Source: Clostridia bacterium
GTDB taxonomy: Bacteria; Bacillota; Clostridia; Oscillospirales; CAG-272
Direction: 5' to 3'
Assembly (NCBI GenBank): GCA_017547755.1
Contig: JAFYOX010000027.1
Span: forward strand, 1 to 64,000
DNA: 64,000 nt
Positions 24,436 to 31,953 of this stretch are shown here, one piece after another. The notes under the pieces were generated by a model, which was given only the letters and a program-made list of their open reading frames with translations, had not been told where the DNA came from and searched no databases. Within the stretch, counting starts at the first letter, position 1, and each line of letters starts with the position of its first letter. The translations under genes were made by a program, and so were the position numbers.

Positions 24436-25230
24436 ATGGACATCACAAAGTATTACCTCGGCGAGAACGAAAAGCCGCTGGATGTCATCAAGCCGGACGG
24501 TGGATTTTTCGGTATTTTCCGTACCGTAGCGGTCGTCGGTGACAGCCTTTCCTCCGGGGAATTCGAATCGCTGGATGAAAAGGGAAACATGGGATGGCAT
24601 GACTACTACGAATATTCGTGGGGGCAGTACATGGCAAGAGCCGTCGGAAACACGGTGTACAATTTCTCGTGCGGCGGCATGACTGCGAAGTGGTATCTCG
24701 ACTCGTTCGGAAACGATATCGGAGCATGGGACAGAAAGAAGGCATGTCAGGCGTATATTTTCGCGCTCGGTGTGAATGATGTGCTGAATCAGGGCATGGA
24801 AATCGGTTCTGCGGACGATGTGGATCTTGAAAACTGCGAAAACAACAAGCCCACCTTTGCGGGATATTACGCGAAGATCATCCAGAAATACAAGAAGATT
24901 TCGCCCGATGCGTACTTCTTCCTGATGGCGATGCCGCATACCGAAAACGAGGACGAACGCATCGACAAGGTCGCTGCTCTCCTGCATGACCTTGCGAAGA
25001 TCTTCACGAGAACGTACGTGCTCGACCTGTCCGTTTACGCACCCCGTTACGATGCGGAATTCCGCCGCAACTTCTATCTCGGCGGCCACCTGAACGCGGC
25101 TGGTTACCTGCTCACCGCGCAGATGACGATGAGCTACATCGATTACCTCGTCCGCAAGGATCCCGAAGATTTCGCACAGGTCGGCTTTGTCAACAAAGGG
25201 TTCCACAACTGCCAGGCACGCTGGCTGTGA
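24436..25230 (+). CDS. SGNH/GDSL hydrolase family protein
   Basis: A 264-aa protein with the SGNH block I Ser motif VVGDSLSSGEFE (near 35), block II Gly (NFSCGGMTAKW), block III Asn (FALGVNDV) and a block V-like His in LGGHLNAAGYLLTA. The usual Asp three residues before that His is replaced (LGGH), which is seen in some Clostridial members. Such enzymes de-esterify carbohydrates or lipids. No signal peptide is present, so it should act in the cytoplasm. It precedes a solute-binding protein gene by 66 bp on the same strand, suggesting a role on imported acylated sugars. Confidence 0.85.
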   Translation: MDITKYYLGENEKPLDVIKPDGGFFGIFRTVAVVGDSLSSGEFESLDEKGNMGWHDYYEYSWGQYMARAVGNTVYNFSCGGMTAKWYLDSFGNDIGAWDRKKACQAYIFALGVNDVLNQGMEIGSADDVDLENCENNKPTFAGYYAKIIQKYKKISPDAYFFLMAMPHTENEDERIDKVAALLHDLAKIFTRTYVLDLSVYAPRYDAEFRRNFYLGGHLNAAGYLLTAQMTMSYIDYLVRKDPEDFAQVGFVNKGFHNCQARWL

Positions 25231-25296
25231 CGGCGGAAACGATCCCGCAAACGTATAAATAATAAAAATAATATAGAACGAAAGGATGGCTTAACG

Positions 25297-26781
25297 ATGA
25301 AACTGCGCAGACTGACTGCACTGATGCTTGTATTCCTGCTTGCTGCAAGTGCCTGCTCCGAAACGCCCGCCGCTTCCGACGGAGAAAATACCGCCGCAGC
25401 ACCCGCGGCAGAGATCGCTGCGGAAGAGACCGCACCGGAAGAAGATGCAGACACGCGAAACTCCATCCCGGACGAACTCCCCGAACGCGATCTGGACGGC
25501 TATAAATTCCGTATGCTGACCCGCGACCGCAATGACTTTGTCAACGACATCGGTCTGGAACTGGAACAGACCGGCGAAGTGGTCGACGACGCGATCATTT
25601 CCAGAAACCTCACCGTTTCCGAACGATTCAACGTGGAATTCGCGGCAAACTATTTTGTCAACGGTCAGGCGATGCCGCTGAACTCGGTCATGTCGGGGGA
25701 TGACGAATTCGACCTCATGCTCGGTCAGATCATCGAAGTGACCAAGAACGCGACGAAGGGCTATTACCTTGACTGGTACGAACAGCTTCCCTACGTCAAT
25801 CTCGAAAAGCCGTGGTACATCGGCAACGCGGCGGAAGCCCTGTCGGTCAACAACCACGCGTATATCATGATCGGGGAATTCGACCTTGACGTTCTCCGCT
25901 TCACGTACGGTATGTTCTACAACAAGGATATGTCGGACGAATATTCGCTTGAAAACATCTATTCCGTGGTACAGGAAGGACGCTGGACGTACGATTATCT
26001 GCATGACCTCGCCGGAACGATCTACATGGACATCAACGGCGACGGACAGAAGGATGAAGGCGACATTCTGGCGATCTCCGGCGACCCGTACAGCGCGGTC
26101 GTCACCTACCAGTACGCGTTCAACAATCCGCTGGTCGGACTGGACACGGACGGACTGCCGTCTCTGATCTTCAACCGTGAAAAGGCGTATGACATCGTCG
26201 TGCGTCTGAACGCACTGTATCACGAAACGCAGGGCGGCTACACGTCCGGCTGGGGTACGGGCAGCACGGCATGGTCGAGCGGAAACCTGCTGGTCTACAC
26301 GGGTCTGTTCCAGAGTGCGATGAGCTACCGCGAACTGGAATTTGATTTCGGCATTATTCCCTATCCGAAGTATGACGAAGCACAGGACCGCTACTACACG
26401 ATGAGTGACGGTGCGCACGGCGGCATGATGGTGCCGGTCACGGTGCCGAACGCGGAAAACGTGAGCATCATCGTGGAAGCGCTGAACGCGGAGACCTACA
26501 AGCAGGTAGTTCCGGCGTACTATGAAACGTCTCTGAAGACGAAGGCGGCGCGCGACGAAGAATCGTCTGCGATGTTTGACCTTCTGATGGAAAGCCGCGT
26601 ATTTGACTTCGGCTACATGTACAACGATGCGCTCGGCGGACTGGCGTTCACGATTCAGGAAATGGTATCGACGAACTCGACGAACACGGAATCGGCGTAC
26701 GCCGCGAAGATCAAGGGTGCCGAAAAGAAGTTCAGCATGGTAGTGGAAGATTATCTTGCGCTGGATACAGCGAATCCGTAA
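25297..26781 (+). CDS. Extracellular solute-binding lipoprotein (sugar ABC type)
   Basis: A 494-aa lipoprotein: signal peptide MKLRRLTALMLVFLLAASAC with lipobox Cys20, an acidic linker rich in Ala/Glu, then the family pattern RNLTVSERFNVEFAANYF, EGRWTYDYLHDLAG and a DINGDGQKDEGD loop resembling EF-hand calcium sites. Close in plan to the products at 503 and 35905. Probably co-transcribed with the SGNH hydrolase. No permease gene follows; instead a family B repeat starts within a few bases of the stop and supplies the terminator. Confidence 0.9.
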   Translation: MKLRRLTALMLVFLLAASACSETPAASDGENTAAAPAAEIAAEETAPEEDADTRNSIPDELPERDLDGYKFRMLTRDRNDFVNDIGLELEQTGEVVDDAIISRNLTVSERFNVEFAANYFVNGQAMPLNSVMSGDDEFDLMLGQIIEVTKNATKGYYLDWYEQLPYVNLEKPWYIGNAAEALSVNNHAYIMIGEFDLDVLRFTYGMFYNKDMSDEYSLENIYSVVQEGRWTYDYLHDLAGTIYMDINGDGQKDEGDILAISGDPYSAVVTYQYAFNNPLVGLDTDGLPSLIFNREKAYDIVVRLNALYHETQGGYTSGWGTGSTAWSSGNLLVYTGLFQSAMSYRELEFDFGIIPYPKYDEAQDRYYTMSDGAHGGMMVPVTVPNAENVSIIVEALNAETYKQVVPAYYETSLKTKAARDEESSAMFDLLMESRVFDFGYMYNDALGGLAFTIQEMVSTNSTNTESAYAAKIKGAEKKFSMVVEDYLALDTANP

Positions 26782-26809
26782 GGAAGCGCGGCTTCGCCGC
26801 GGAAGGAAG

Positions 26810-26832
26810 AAAAACGCCCATCGGGCGTTTTT
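26810..26832. terminator. Terminator after the solute-binding protein gene
   Basis: AAAAACGCCC pairs with GGGCGTTTTT around ATC. It is 28 bp past the stop at 26781 on the plus strand. Confidence 0.85.
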
Positions 26833-27272
26833 CAATTTTATGTCCCTGCGCGGGACGGCGCCTAAGAGGACCGATCGCGGTCCTCTTAGGAATCTCCACG
26901 ACCAGAGGGAGACCCTCTGGACACCCCGATAAAGTGAAGTTATAAGGTAAAGAATATGAACGAGACGGACGTACCGTCCGTATGGGAAGCAGATTCTGGC
27001 TGACCGCCGGGGGCTGAGGGTGATGTTCACCGCTTTATCTGAAGGATAACGTTCACCGCTGTTTATAGTGAACGTATATTTTGGACAGATCTGCACCCAA
27101 CTCCGCAACTTCCAAACAGTCTGCCGTGTGAAGACCGCTGTCTGTCCGAGGCCTCAAGGCCGAGTCCCACAAACGCCGGGGTATCCAAAGGGGTGTCCCC
27201 TTTGGTCGGGGTGATTCACAAGAGGGCATCGATATGCCCTCTTGTGCGCCGTCCGCGCAGGACATAAAATAG

Positions 27273-27299
27273 AAAAAAGCACCGGAACGGTGCTTTTTT
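27273..27299. terminator. Terminator after the Gfo/Idh/MocA gene
   Basis: AAAAAAGCACC pairs with GGTGCTTTTTT. On the minus strand it follows the stop at 27334 by about 35 bp, after a GCCCC/GGGGC hairpin. Confidence 0.85.
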
Positions 27300-27333
27300 C
27301 TTCCATCTGCCCCGAAGGGGCATTTCTTTTTCC

Positions 27334-28419
27334 TTAGTGAATAATGGTCGGATGTCCGTGGTATGCCGGAAGTGCATGAGGACGTACGATCTGTCCGCCG
27401 GATTCGTAGGAGTCGATCGCAGCGAAGATGTATTCCATCGTAGCAAGAGCGTCGCGGCCGGATGCACGGAGGTGTTCCAGCGGAACGTTGTTGGAAAGGT
27501 CTTCGTAGAACGCGTGGATACGGATCGGGAAGGTTGCACTGAAGTCGGTAACGCCGGTGTTGGTAACTTCCGGAGCCTGACCCTGCTTCCAGTAGGTCAG
27601 CTTTTCTACGCAGTTTTCAATGCAGAACGTACCGTGGGTACCTGCAAGTTCGAAGGACCACCAGCCGCCGAGACCGAACATTGCGTCGCCTCTCTGGGAG
27701 AGCATGTAGCCTACGCAGCCGTTCTGGAACTTCATGTGTACGGACTGGATGGAGAGCATCAGGTCTTCGGACTGACGGCGTGCACCGGGCTTGTCCATGA
27801 ATGCCTGGATGTGGGTGATGTCACCGCAGAAGTGACGCATTACGGAGAAGGGATGGGTGAGGAATGCCTTTGCGTGGGAGTAAGGCATCTGCCATCTGGA
27901 GTTCTTGTCAACGGGATTTACGTTGACGGAGCTGCCGTCGAAACCAACCTTGGTCATTGCGTAAACCTGTTCGCCGATGCCGCCGTTCTTGATGAGTTCG
28001 TCTGCCTTGAATGCGGGTTCGGAGAAGTAGTGGTTCAGGTCACAGCCGAGGTACAGACCCTTCTTTGCCGCATAGTCAACCATGAAGCGAGCTTCTTCGA
28101 TGTTGTTGGAGATCGGCTTTTCAACGAGAACGTGACGGCCTGCGTCGAGCGCTTCGATGGTCGGATCGTAGTGCCAGGAACCGTTTTCGAAACCGGAAGT
28201 GGTAACGTGTACAACTTCGATTTCCGGATGCGCGATCAGCATTTCCTTGACGGAGTAGAATGCCGGTACGTTGAACTTTTCCGCAGCGGCGTCAGCCTTC
28301 GCGGGAATGAGGTCGCAGACTGCAACGAGTTCTGCAAGCGGGTCGTTGATGATGCAGTTTGCATGAGTATGGCCGATACCGCCCATACCAACGACAGCAG
28401 CCTTAAAGATTTTTGCCAT
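27334..28419 (-). CDS. Gfo/Idh/MocA family oxidoreductase
   Basis: A 361-aa NAD(P)-dependent oxidoreductase with the N-terminal Rossmann motif AAVVGMGGIGHTHANCI, LVAVCDL and the EKPISNN motif carrying the catalytic-region Lys, then the C-terminal alpha/beta domain. These enzymes oxidise or reduce sugars, inositols or their derivatives at a ring carbon. A second member at 29769 and two TIM-barrel epimerases nearby suggest a sugar or cyclitol catabolic route. Start at 28419 (MAKIFKAAVVGMG); the upstream residues are from a degenerate family A repeat at 28437-28468. Confidence 0.92.
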   Translation of the reverse strand: MAKIFKAAVVGMGGIGHTHANCIINDPLAELVAVCDLIPAKADAAAEKFNVPAFYSVKEMLIAHPEIEVVHVTTSGFENGSWHYDPTIEALDAGRHVLVEKPISNNIEEARFMVDYAAKKGLYLGCDLNHYFSEPAFKADELIKNGGIGEQVYAMTKVGFDGSSVNVNPVDKNSRWQMPYSHAKAFLTHPFSVMRHFCGDITHIQAFMDKPGARRQSEDLMLSIQSVHMKFQNGCVGYMLSQRGDAMFGLGGWWSFELAGTHGTFCIENCVEKLTYWKQGQAPEVTNTGVTDFSATFPIRIHAFYEDLSNNVPLEHLRASGRDALATMEYIFAAIDSYESGGQIVRPHALPAYHGHPTIIH

Positions 28420-28436
28420 GATATGTCCTTTCCGGT

Positions 28437-28468
28437 CCGGGAGAATTTTCTCTGGAAAACTCATCCCG
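28437..28468. repeat. Degenerate family A palindrome
   Basis: CGGGAGAATTTTC..GAAAACTCATCCCG with the right flank AACCATTCAAAAATAATTT. It lies between the 102-aa gene and the oxidoreductase gene. Confidence 0.5.
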
Positions 28469-28512
28469 AAACCATTCAAAAATAATTTCTATAGGAATTC
28501 GTGCGGGGTTCT

Positions 28513-28821
28513 TCAGATTTTCTGGATTTCGATGTCGTTGTCGCTCGCGAACTGCTTTGCCTTTTCGAGGAACATGCGGAATTCTTCCTTGTCTTCGTCA
28601 TATTCGCCGACGACGATGGGCGCGTCGATGCCCATGATGCCGTGGGTACGGAATTCCAGATAGCGTTCCGGCTTCTTGATGAGTCCGAAGAAGGACTTCT
28701 TTTCACGGGTTCCGAGGCAGATCGCGTCGAGATCGCCGAGACGGATGACGTACTTGCGGGTCGCGGTTCCGTACGGACCTTCGTACTCAATGGTCTTCGC
28801 TGCAAATAACATTTTCGGCAT
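28513..28821 (-). CDS. Conserved hypothetical protein, 102 aa
   Basis: A small soluble protein with no signal peptide or membrane segment: LFAAKTIEYEGPYGTATRKYVIRLGDLDAICLGTREKKSFFGLIKKPERYLEFRTHG is the first two thirds in order (shown in parts: a beta-rich, charged region), ending in an alpha-helical, acidic tail (EFRMFLEKAKQFASDN). I do not recognise the family. It has an excellent GGAGG site 8 nt before the ATG and lies between the AraC regulator and an oxidoreductase, so it belongs to the carbohydrate cluster by position only. Confidence 0.7.
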   Translation of the reverse strand: MPKMLFAAKTIEYEGPYGTATRKYVIRLGDLDAICLGTREKKSFFGLIKKPERYLEFRTHGIMGIDAPIVVGEYDEDKEEFRMFLEKAKQFASDNDIEIQKI

Positions 28822-28859
28822 AGATATATCCTCCGTTAATAAAATTGACGATATTTATA

Positions 28860-29729
28860 CTATTCGCTGGTGATATTCTTGCGGTAGGCGGCCGGAGGAA
28901 GCCCGACAGCCTGCTTGAAAACACGGGAGAACAGGCTGATGTCGGAGAATCCGGTCTGCTGCGCCACTTCCGCAACGGGGGTGTCGGTCGTGCAGAGCAG
29001 TTCCATGGCACGTGCGATCCGGAACCGCCGGACGTATTCCGCGGGGCTCATGCCCAGCGCCTGCTTGAATTTCCGTGCCATGTAGTCGGGAGAAAGCCCC
29101 GTGATATCGGCAAGCTCCGACGTCGTGACCGGACGCGCGTAGTTGTCGTTCACGTAGCTCAGGATCTTATAAATGTATCCGTAGTAGTCGTTTGAGGACT
29201 GGGAGCGGTGCTCCCACTGTTTTTCGTACATGCGGGAGTAGCGGATCAGGAAGGAGATCAGATGGGCACGGATCAGCGACTGCCAGCCTGTCCGGCGTCC
29301 GGTGCGTTCCGAGCGGATCTTTTCCAGGGCGGATTCCACGCTGTGACGCTCGTTCATGCCGACGTGCAGCAGACGGGTACCGATGTTTTCCGCGTCTCCG
29401 CCGCAGAACATGACGTCAAGACCCGGCAGCTTCGAGAGTGCCGGCAGTTCCGAACCCAGTTCGTCCGCGGTGAAGATGAGGTTGTACAGTCTGGTCCGGT
29501 AGGCGTTGATGTAGGAGTGCTCTTCCCCCGGACGCACGAAAAACAGGTCACCCGTGACGAGCATATTCACCCGTCCCGCCGACGAATGCAGCGTGAACCC
29601 GTCCGCAACATACACGATCTCATAGAATTCGTGGGTATGCGACATCAGCCGTCCGTCGTGCTCGGCTTCATGGATCCGGATCTCCGGAGGCTCACTGAAA
29701 AATGTACTCTTCTGAAATAACTCTGGCAT
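28860..29729 (-). CDS. AraC-family transcriptional regulator
   Basis: A 289-aa regulator. The N-terminal cupin domain (residues about 15-100; HTHEFYEIVYVADG, VTGDLFFVRPGEEHSYIN) should sense a small ligand, probably a sugar. The C-terminal double helix-turn-helix (about 190-285) has ARPVTTSELADITGLSPDYMARKFKQALGMSPAEYVRRFRIARA and a second HTH with TPVAEVAQQTGFSDISLFSRVFKQAVGLPPAAYR (shown only as landmarks). It lies within the oxidoreductase/GH18/sulfatase cluster and is the obvious candidate local regulator. The Shine-Dalgarno is weak. Confidence 0.93.
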   Translation of the reverse strand: MPELFQKSTFFSEPPEIRIHEAEHDGRLMSHTHEFYEIVYVADGFTLHSSAGRVNMLVTGDLFFVRPGEEHSYINAYRTRLYNLIFTADELGSELPALSKLPGLDVMFCGGDAENIGTRLLHVGMNERHSVESALEKIRSERTGRRTGWQSLIRAHLISFLIRYSRMYEKQWEHRSQSSNDYYGYIYKILSYVNDNYARPVTTSELADITGLSPDYMARKFKQALGMSPAEYVRRFRIARAMELLCTTDTPVAEVAQQTGFSDISLFSRVFKQAVGLPPAAYRKNITSE

Positions 29730-29768
29730 GTGTATATCAAATGGGGTCTCGCCGCAGAATCACGGAGC

Positions 29769-30788
29769 TTATTCCGTAATTTCGCTGACCTTGATGGAGG
29801 CGCTGCCTTCTTCGATGGATTTGATCATTGCGTGGATAACGCGGGATGCTTCGAGACCTTCGCGTCCGCTGCCGTCGATTTCGCAGGGCTTTGCGCCGCC
29901 GTCGACCTGATCCACGAAGGCGTGGATACGGTCACGGAAGGTATCGTAGAAGCATTCGAAACGGTTCGGACCGTCGAATACGGGGTTTGCATATACTTCG
30001 CGTACGGGGGAGTTTGCCGGATAGAGAACGGCTTCGCGCCACATATCTTCAAAGGTGAAGCGTCCGTCGGTGCCGGCAACTTCGCAGCGTTCCATCGGAT
30101 GGCCGCGGGTGATGTCGTAGGAAGAGGTCAGATGACCGACCGCGCCGCATTCGAAGCGCATCGCGGTGGACTGGGTGGAGTAGATATTTCTGCCCGGCGC
30201 GGTCATTGCGTAGGTGGAAACTTCCGTGATCGGGCCGCAGAAATACTGCATGATGTTGATGCTGTGGGGGTTTAAAGCCTTGAGATGGTAGTAAACCGAT
30301 TCGAGGGGCATGAATTTGCCGATCCAGAGGGACATATTGCAGAACAGGAGGGAGCCGAGTCTGCCGTCGTCCTGCCACTTCTTCGCCTGACGTGCGGCGG
30401 GAGTGAAGCGGTGGTTCATGTCGATGCCGTAGCAGAGGTTCTTCTTTTCGGCGAGTTCCACCATTTCGATGCCGTGGCGGAGGTTGTTCGAGATCGGCTT
30501 TTCGCCGAGGACGTGACAGCCTGCTTCAAACGCCTGCATGGTGGGTTCGTAGTGGTCGCTGGCGTATTCGAAACCGCCGGTCGTTACGCTGACGATATCG
30601 GGAGCCATAGCGGCATACATTTCGGGTGCGCTGGTGAAATACGGTACGCCGAACTTTTCACCGGCAGCCTTCGCAAGTTCCGGAACACGGTCGCAGACCG
30701 CAACAAGTTCCGCTTTGTCGGATTCGGTATATGCGCGGGCATGACGATGACCGATGTGCCCCATACCAACAACACAGGTTCTCTGCAT
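29769..30788 (-). CDS. Gfo/Idh/MocA family oxidoreductase (second)
   Basis: A 339-aa paralogue of the product at 27334, with Rossmann motif VVGMGHIGHRHARAY, LVAVCDRVPELA and GEKPISNNLRHG. Substrate unknown. It is 39 bp upstream of the AraC gene and 26 bp downstream of the GH18 gene on the same strand, so GH18-oxidoreductase-AraC is a plausible transcription unit. The start carries an AGGAG-type site (minus-strand reading of CTCCT near 30798). Confidence 0.92.
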   Translation of the reverse strand: MQRTCVVGMGHIGHRHARAYTESDKAELVAVCDRVPELAKAAGEKFGVPYFTSAPEMYAAMAPDIVSVTTGGFEYASDHYEPTMQAFEAGCHVLGEKPISNNLRHGIEMVELAEKKNLCYGIDMNHRFTPAARQAKKWQDDGRLGSLLFCNMSLWIGKFMPLESVYYHLKALNPHSINIMQYFCGPITEVSTYAMTAPGRNIYSTQSTAMRFECGAVGHLTSSYDITRGHPMERCEVAGTDGRFTFEDMWREAVLYPANSPVREVYANPVFDGPNRFECFYDTFRDRIHAFVDQVDGGAKPCEIDGSGREGLEASRVIHAMIKSIEEGSASIKVSEITE

Positions 30789-30814
30789 GATAATTCTCCT
30801 CTTTAAATATGCTC

Positions 30815-31819
30815 TTATGCGAGCGCGTTCATCAGGCGGCGGGTCGGGTCACAGGAGTGTTCCCAGTACATGACGCCGTACAGACCGTTCTTTTCGGCGT
30901 ATTCCGCTTTGGCGGCGACGCTTTTTTCGTCGTCATAGCTGATAAACGTGCGTTCGGTTTCGTTGTATAGATACGATGCACCGCAGGCTTCGTCAAAGAA
31001 GGCGGTGTATCCGTTTTTGTCGATGTAATCTTCCGCAAGTTTTGCAAATCCCGGACCGAACATGCCGCTTTCGCGGTCTTCGGGATTGTCGCACCGCTGA
31101 CCGAGACCGTGGGTGCCTCCTTCGGGGATATTCGTCCACTTACGGGAATAGAAAGCCGCGCCGATCATGAGTTTTTCCACAGGAACGCCGGCTTGATGGA
31201 ACAGACGTACGGTTTCATCCGCAGAAGGCGAACCGTATAGTGCCGTATGATGACCTGCCGGCGACCACGCACCGCGCATATCGTACGTCATCAGCGAAAT
31301 ATAGTCGAGAACTTTGGTGATTTCCGGAATCTCGACTCCGTCAATGTAATACTGCCCTGCTCCGGCGGCAATCGTCAGCATTTTGTGCGTGTCCGGATAC
31401 GCCGTATCCAGTGCGGAACGGAGTGCCTGCAGCAGAAGGGTGAAGTTTTGCCGGTCGGAGGGATCCGCGTCGATCCCGGCGGAATCGATGGTCGGATACT
31501 CCCAGTCGAGGTCGATGCCGTCAAGTCCGTACTTTTCCACAGCATCCGTGCAGGACGCCGCGAACTTTGCGATTCCTTCGGCCGTGCGGCACATGACGGA
31601 AAAACCGCCGGCACCCCATCCGCCGATGGAAAGAAGGATCTTCATCTCCGGCTTTGCGGCATGGATCCGTGCGATTTCGGCGGGGACAGATGGCTTGTCA
31701 AAATCGAGGACAGAATCCCGGACCTTCCCGAACGCGATATTGATGATATCGAGCACGGCAATGTCCCGTTCGTCCACGCTTTTGAGATACCAGTCCCAGA
31801 CATAAGCAGCTTTTTTCAT
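30815..31819 (-). CDS. GH18 chitinase-like glycoside hydrolase
   Basis: A 334-aa GH18 catalytic domain without a signal peptide. The SxGG motif (ILLSIGGWGAGGF, residues 61-73) and the catalytic DxxDxDxE motif are intact (D100, D103, D105, E107 in DGIDLDWEYP). YISLMTYDMRGAW and the C-terminal YGVMYWEHSCD are also GH18-like. It should cleave beta-1,4-GlcNAc linkages in chito- or N-glycan-type oligosaccharides in the cytoplasm after uptake. Start at 31819 (MKKAAYVWDWYLK), because upstream frame is repeat and leader. Next to a sulfatase-like gene, so the target may be an amino-sugar-containing glycan. Confidence 0.9.
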   Translation of the reverse strand: MKKAAYVWDWYLKSVDERDIAVLDIINIAFGKVRDSVLDFDKPSVPAEIARIHAAKPEMKILLSIGGWGAGGFSVMCRTAEGIAKFAASCTDAVEKYGLDGIDLDWEYPTIDSAGIDADPSDRQNFTLLLQALRSALDTAYPDTHKMLTIAAGAGQYYIDGVEIPEITKVLDYISLMTYDMRGAWSPAGHHTALYGSPSADETVRLFHQAGVPVEKLMIGAAFYSRKWTNIPEGGTHGLGQRCDNPEDRESGMFGPGFAKLAEDYIDKNGYTAFFDEACGASYLYNETERTFISYDDEKSVAAKAEYAEKNGLYGVMYWEHSCDPTRRLMNALA

Positions 31820-31899
31820 AATAATCAGAAAAAATATAATTACTTCAGGTCTGCACAGACTCTGCCGGACCTGTTTGTAGGAAAGTTTTTGGAAAGGGG

Positions 31900-31937
31900 T
31901 TTGGGGAAAACCTTTTTTCAGAAAGGTTTTCCCCAAA
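31900..31937. repeat. Family A palindrome, copy 8 (plus orientation)
   Basis: TTTGGGGAAAACCTTTTTT pairs with GAAAGGTTTTCCCCAAA, preceded by AAAGTTTTTGGAAAGGGG, the usual flank. It lies 17 bp past the sulfatase stop on the minus strand and probably terminates that gene ahead of GH18. Confidence 0.85.
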
Positions 31938-31953
31938 TATTCACTTTCAGAGA

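Larger units (their letters stand above)
26782..27333. repeat. Family B repeat, full copy in opposite orientation (copy 4)
   Basis: A 552-bp element filling the whole space between two convergent genes. Left arm: CGCGGCttcGCCGCG (26787-26801), terminator (26810-26832), CTAAGAGGACC/GGTCCTCTTAG (about 26862-26890), AGAGGG/CCCTCT. Right arm inverted: ACAAGAGGGCAT/ATGCCCTCTTGT, terminator (27273-27299), GCCCCgaaGGGGC (about 27309-27321). The core between them (about 26935-27180) is the reverse complement of the core in copies 1 and 3. Each arm serves as terminator for the gene that reads into it. Confidence 0.88.
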
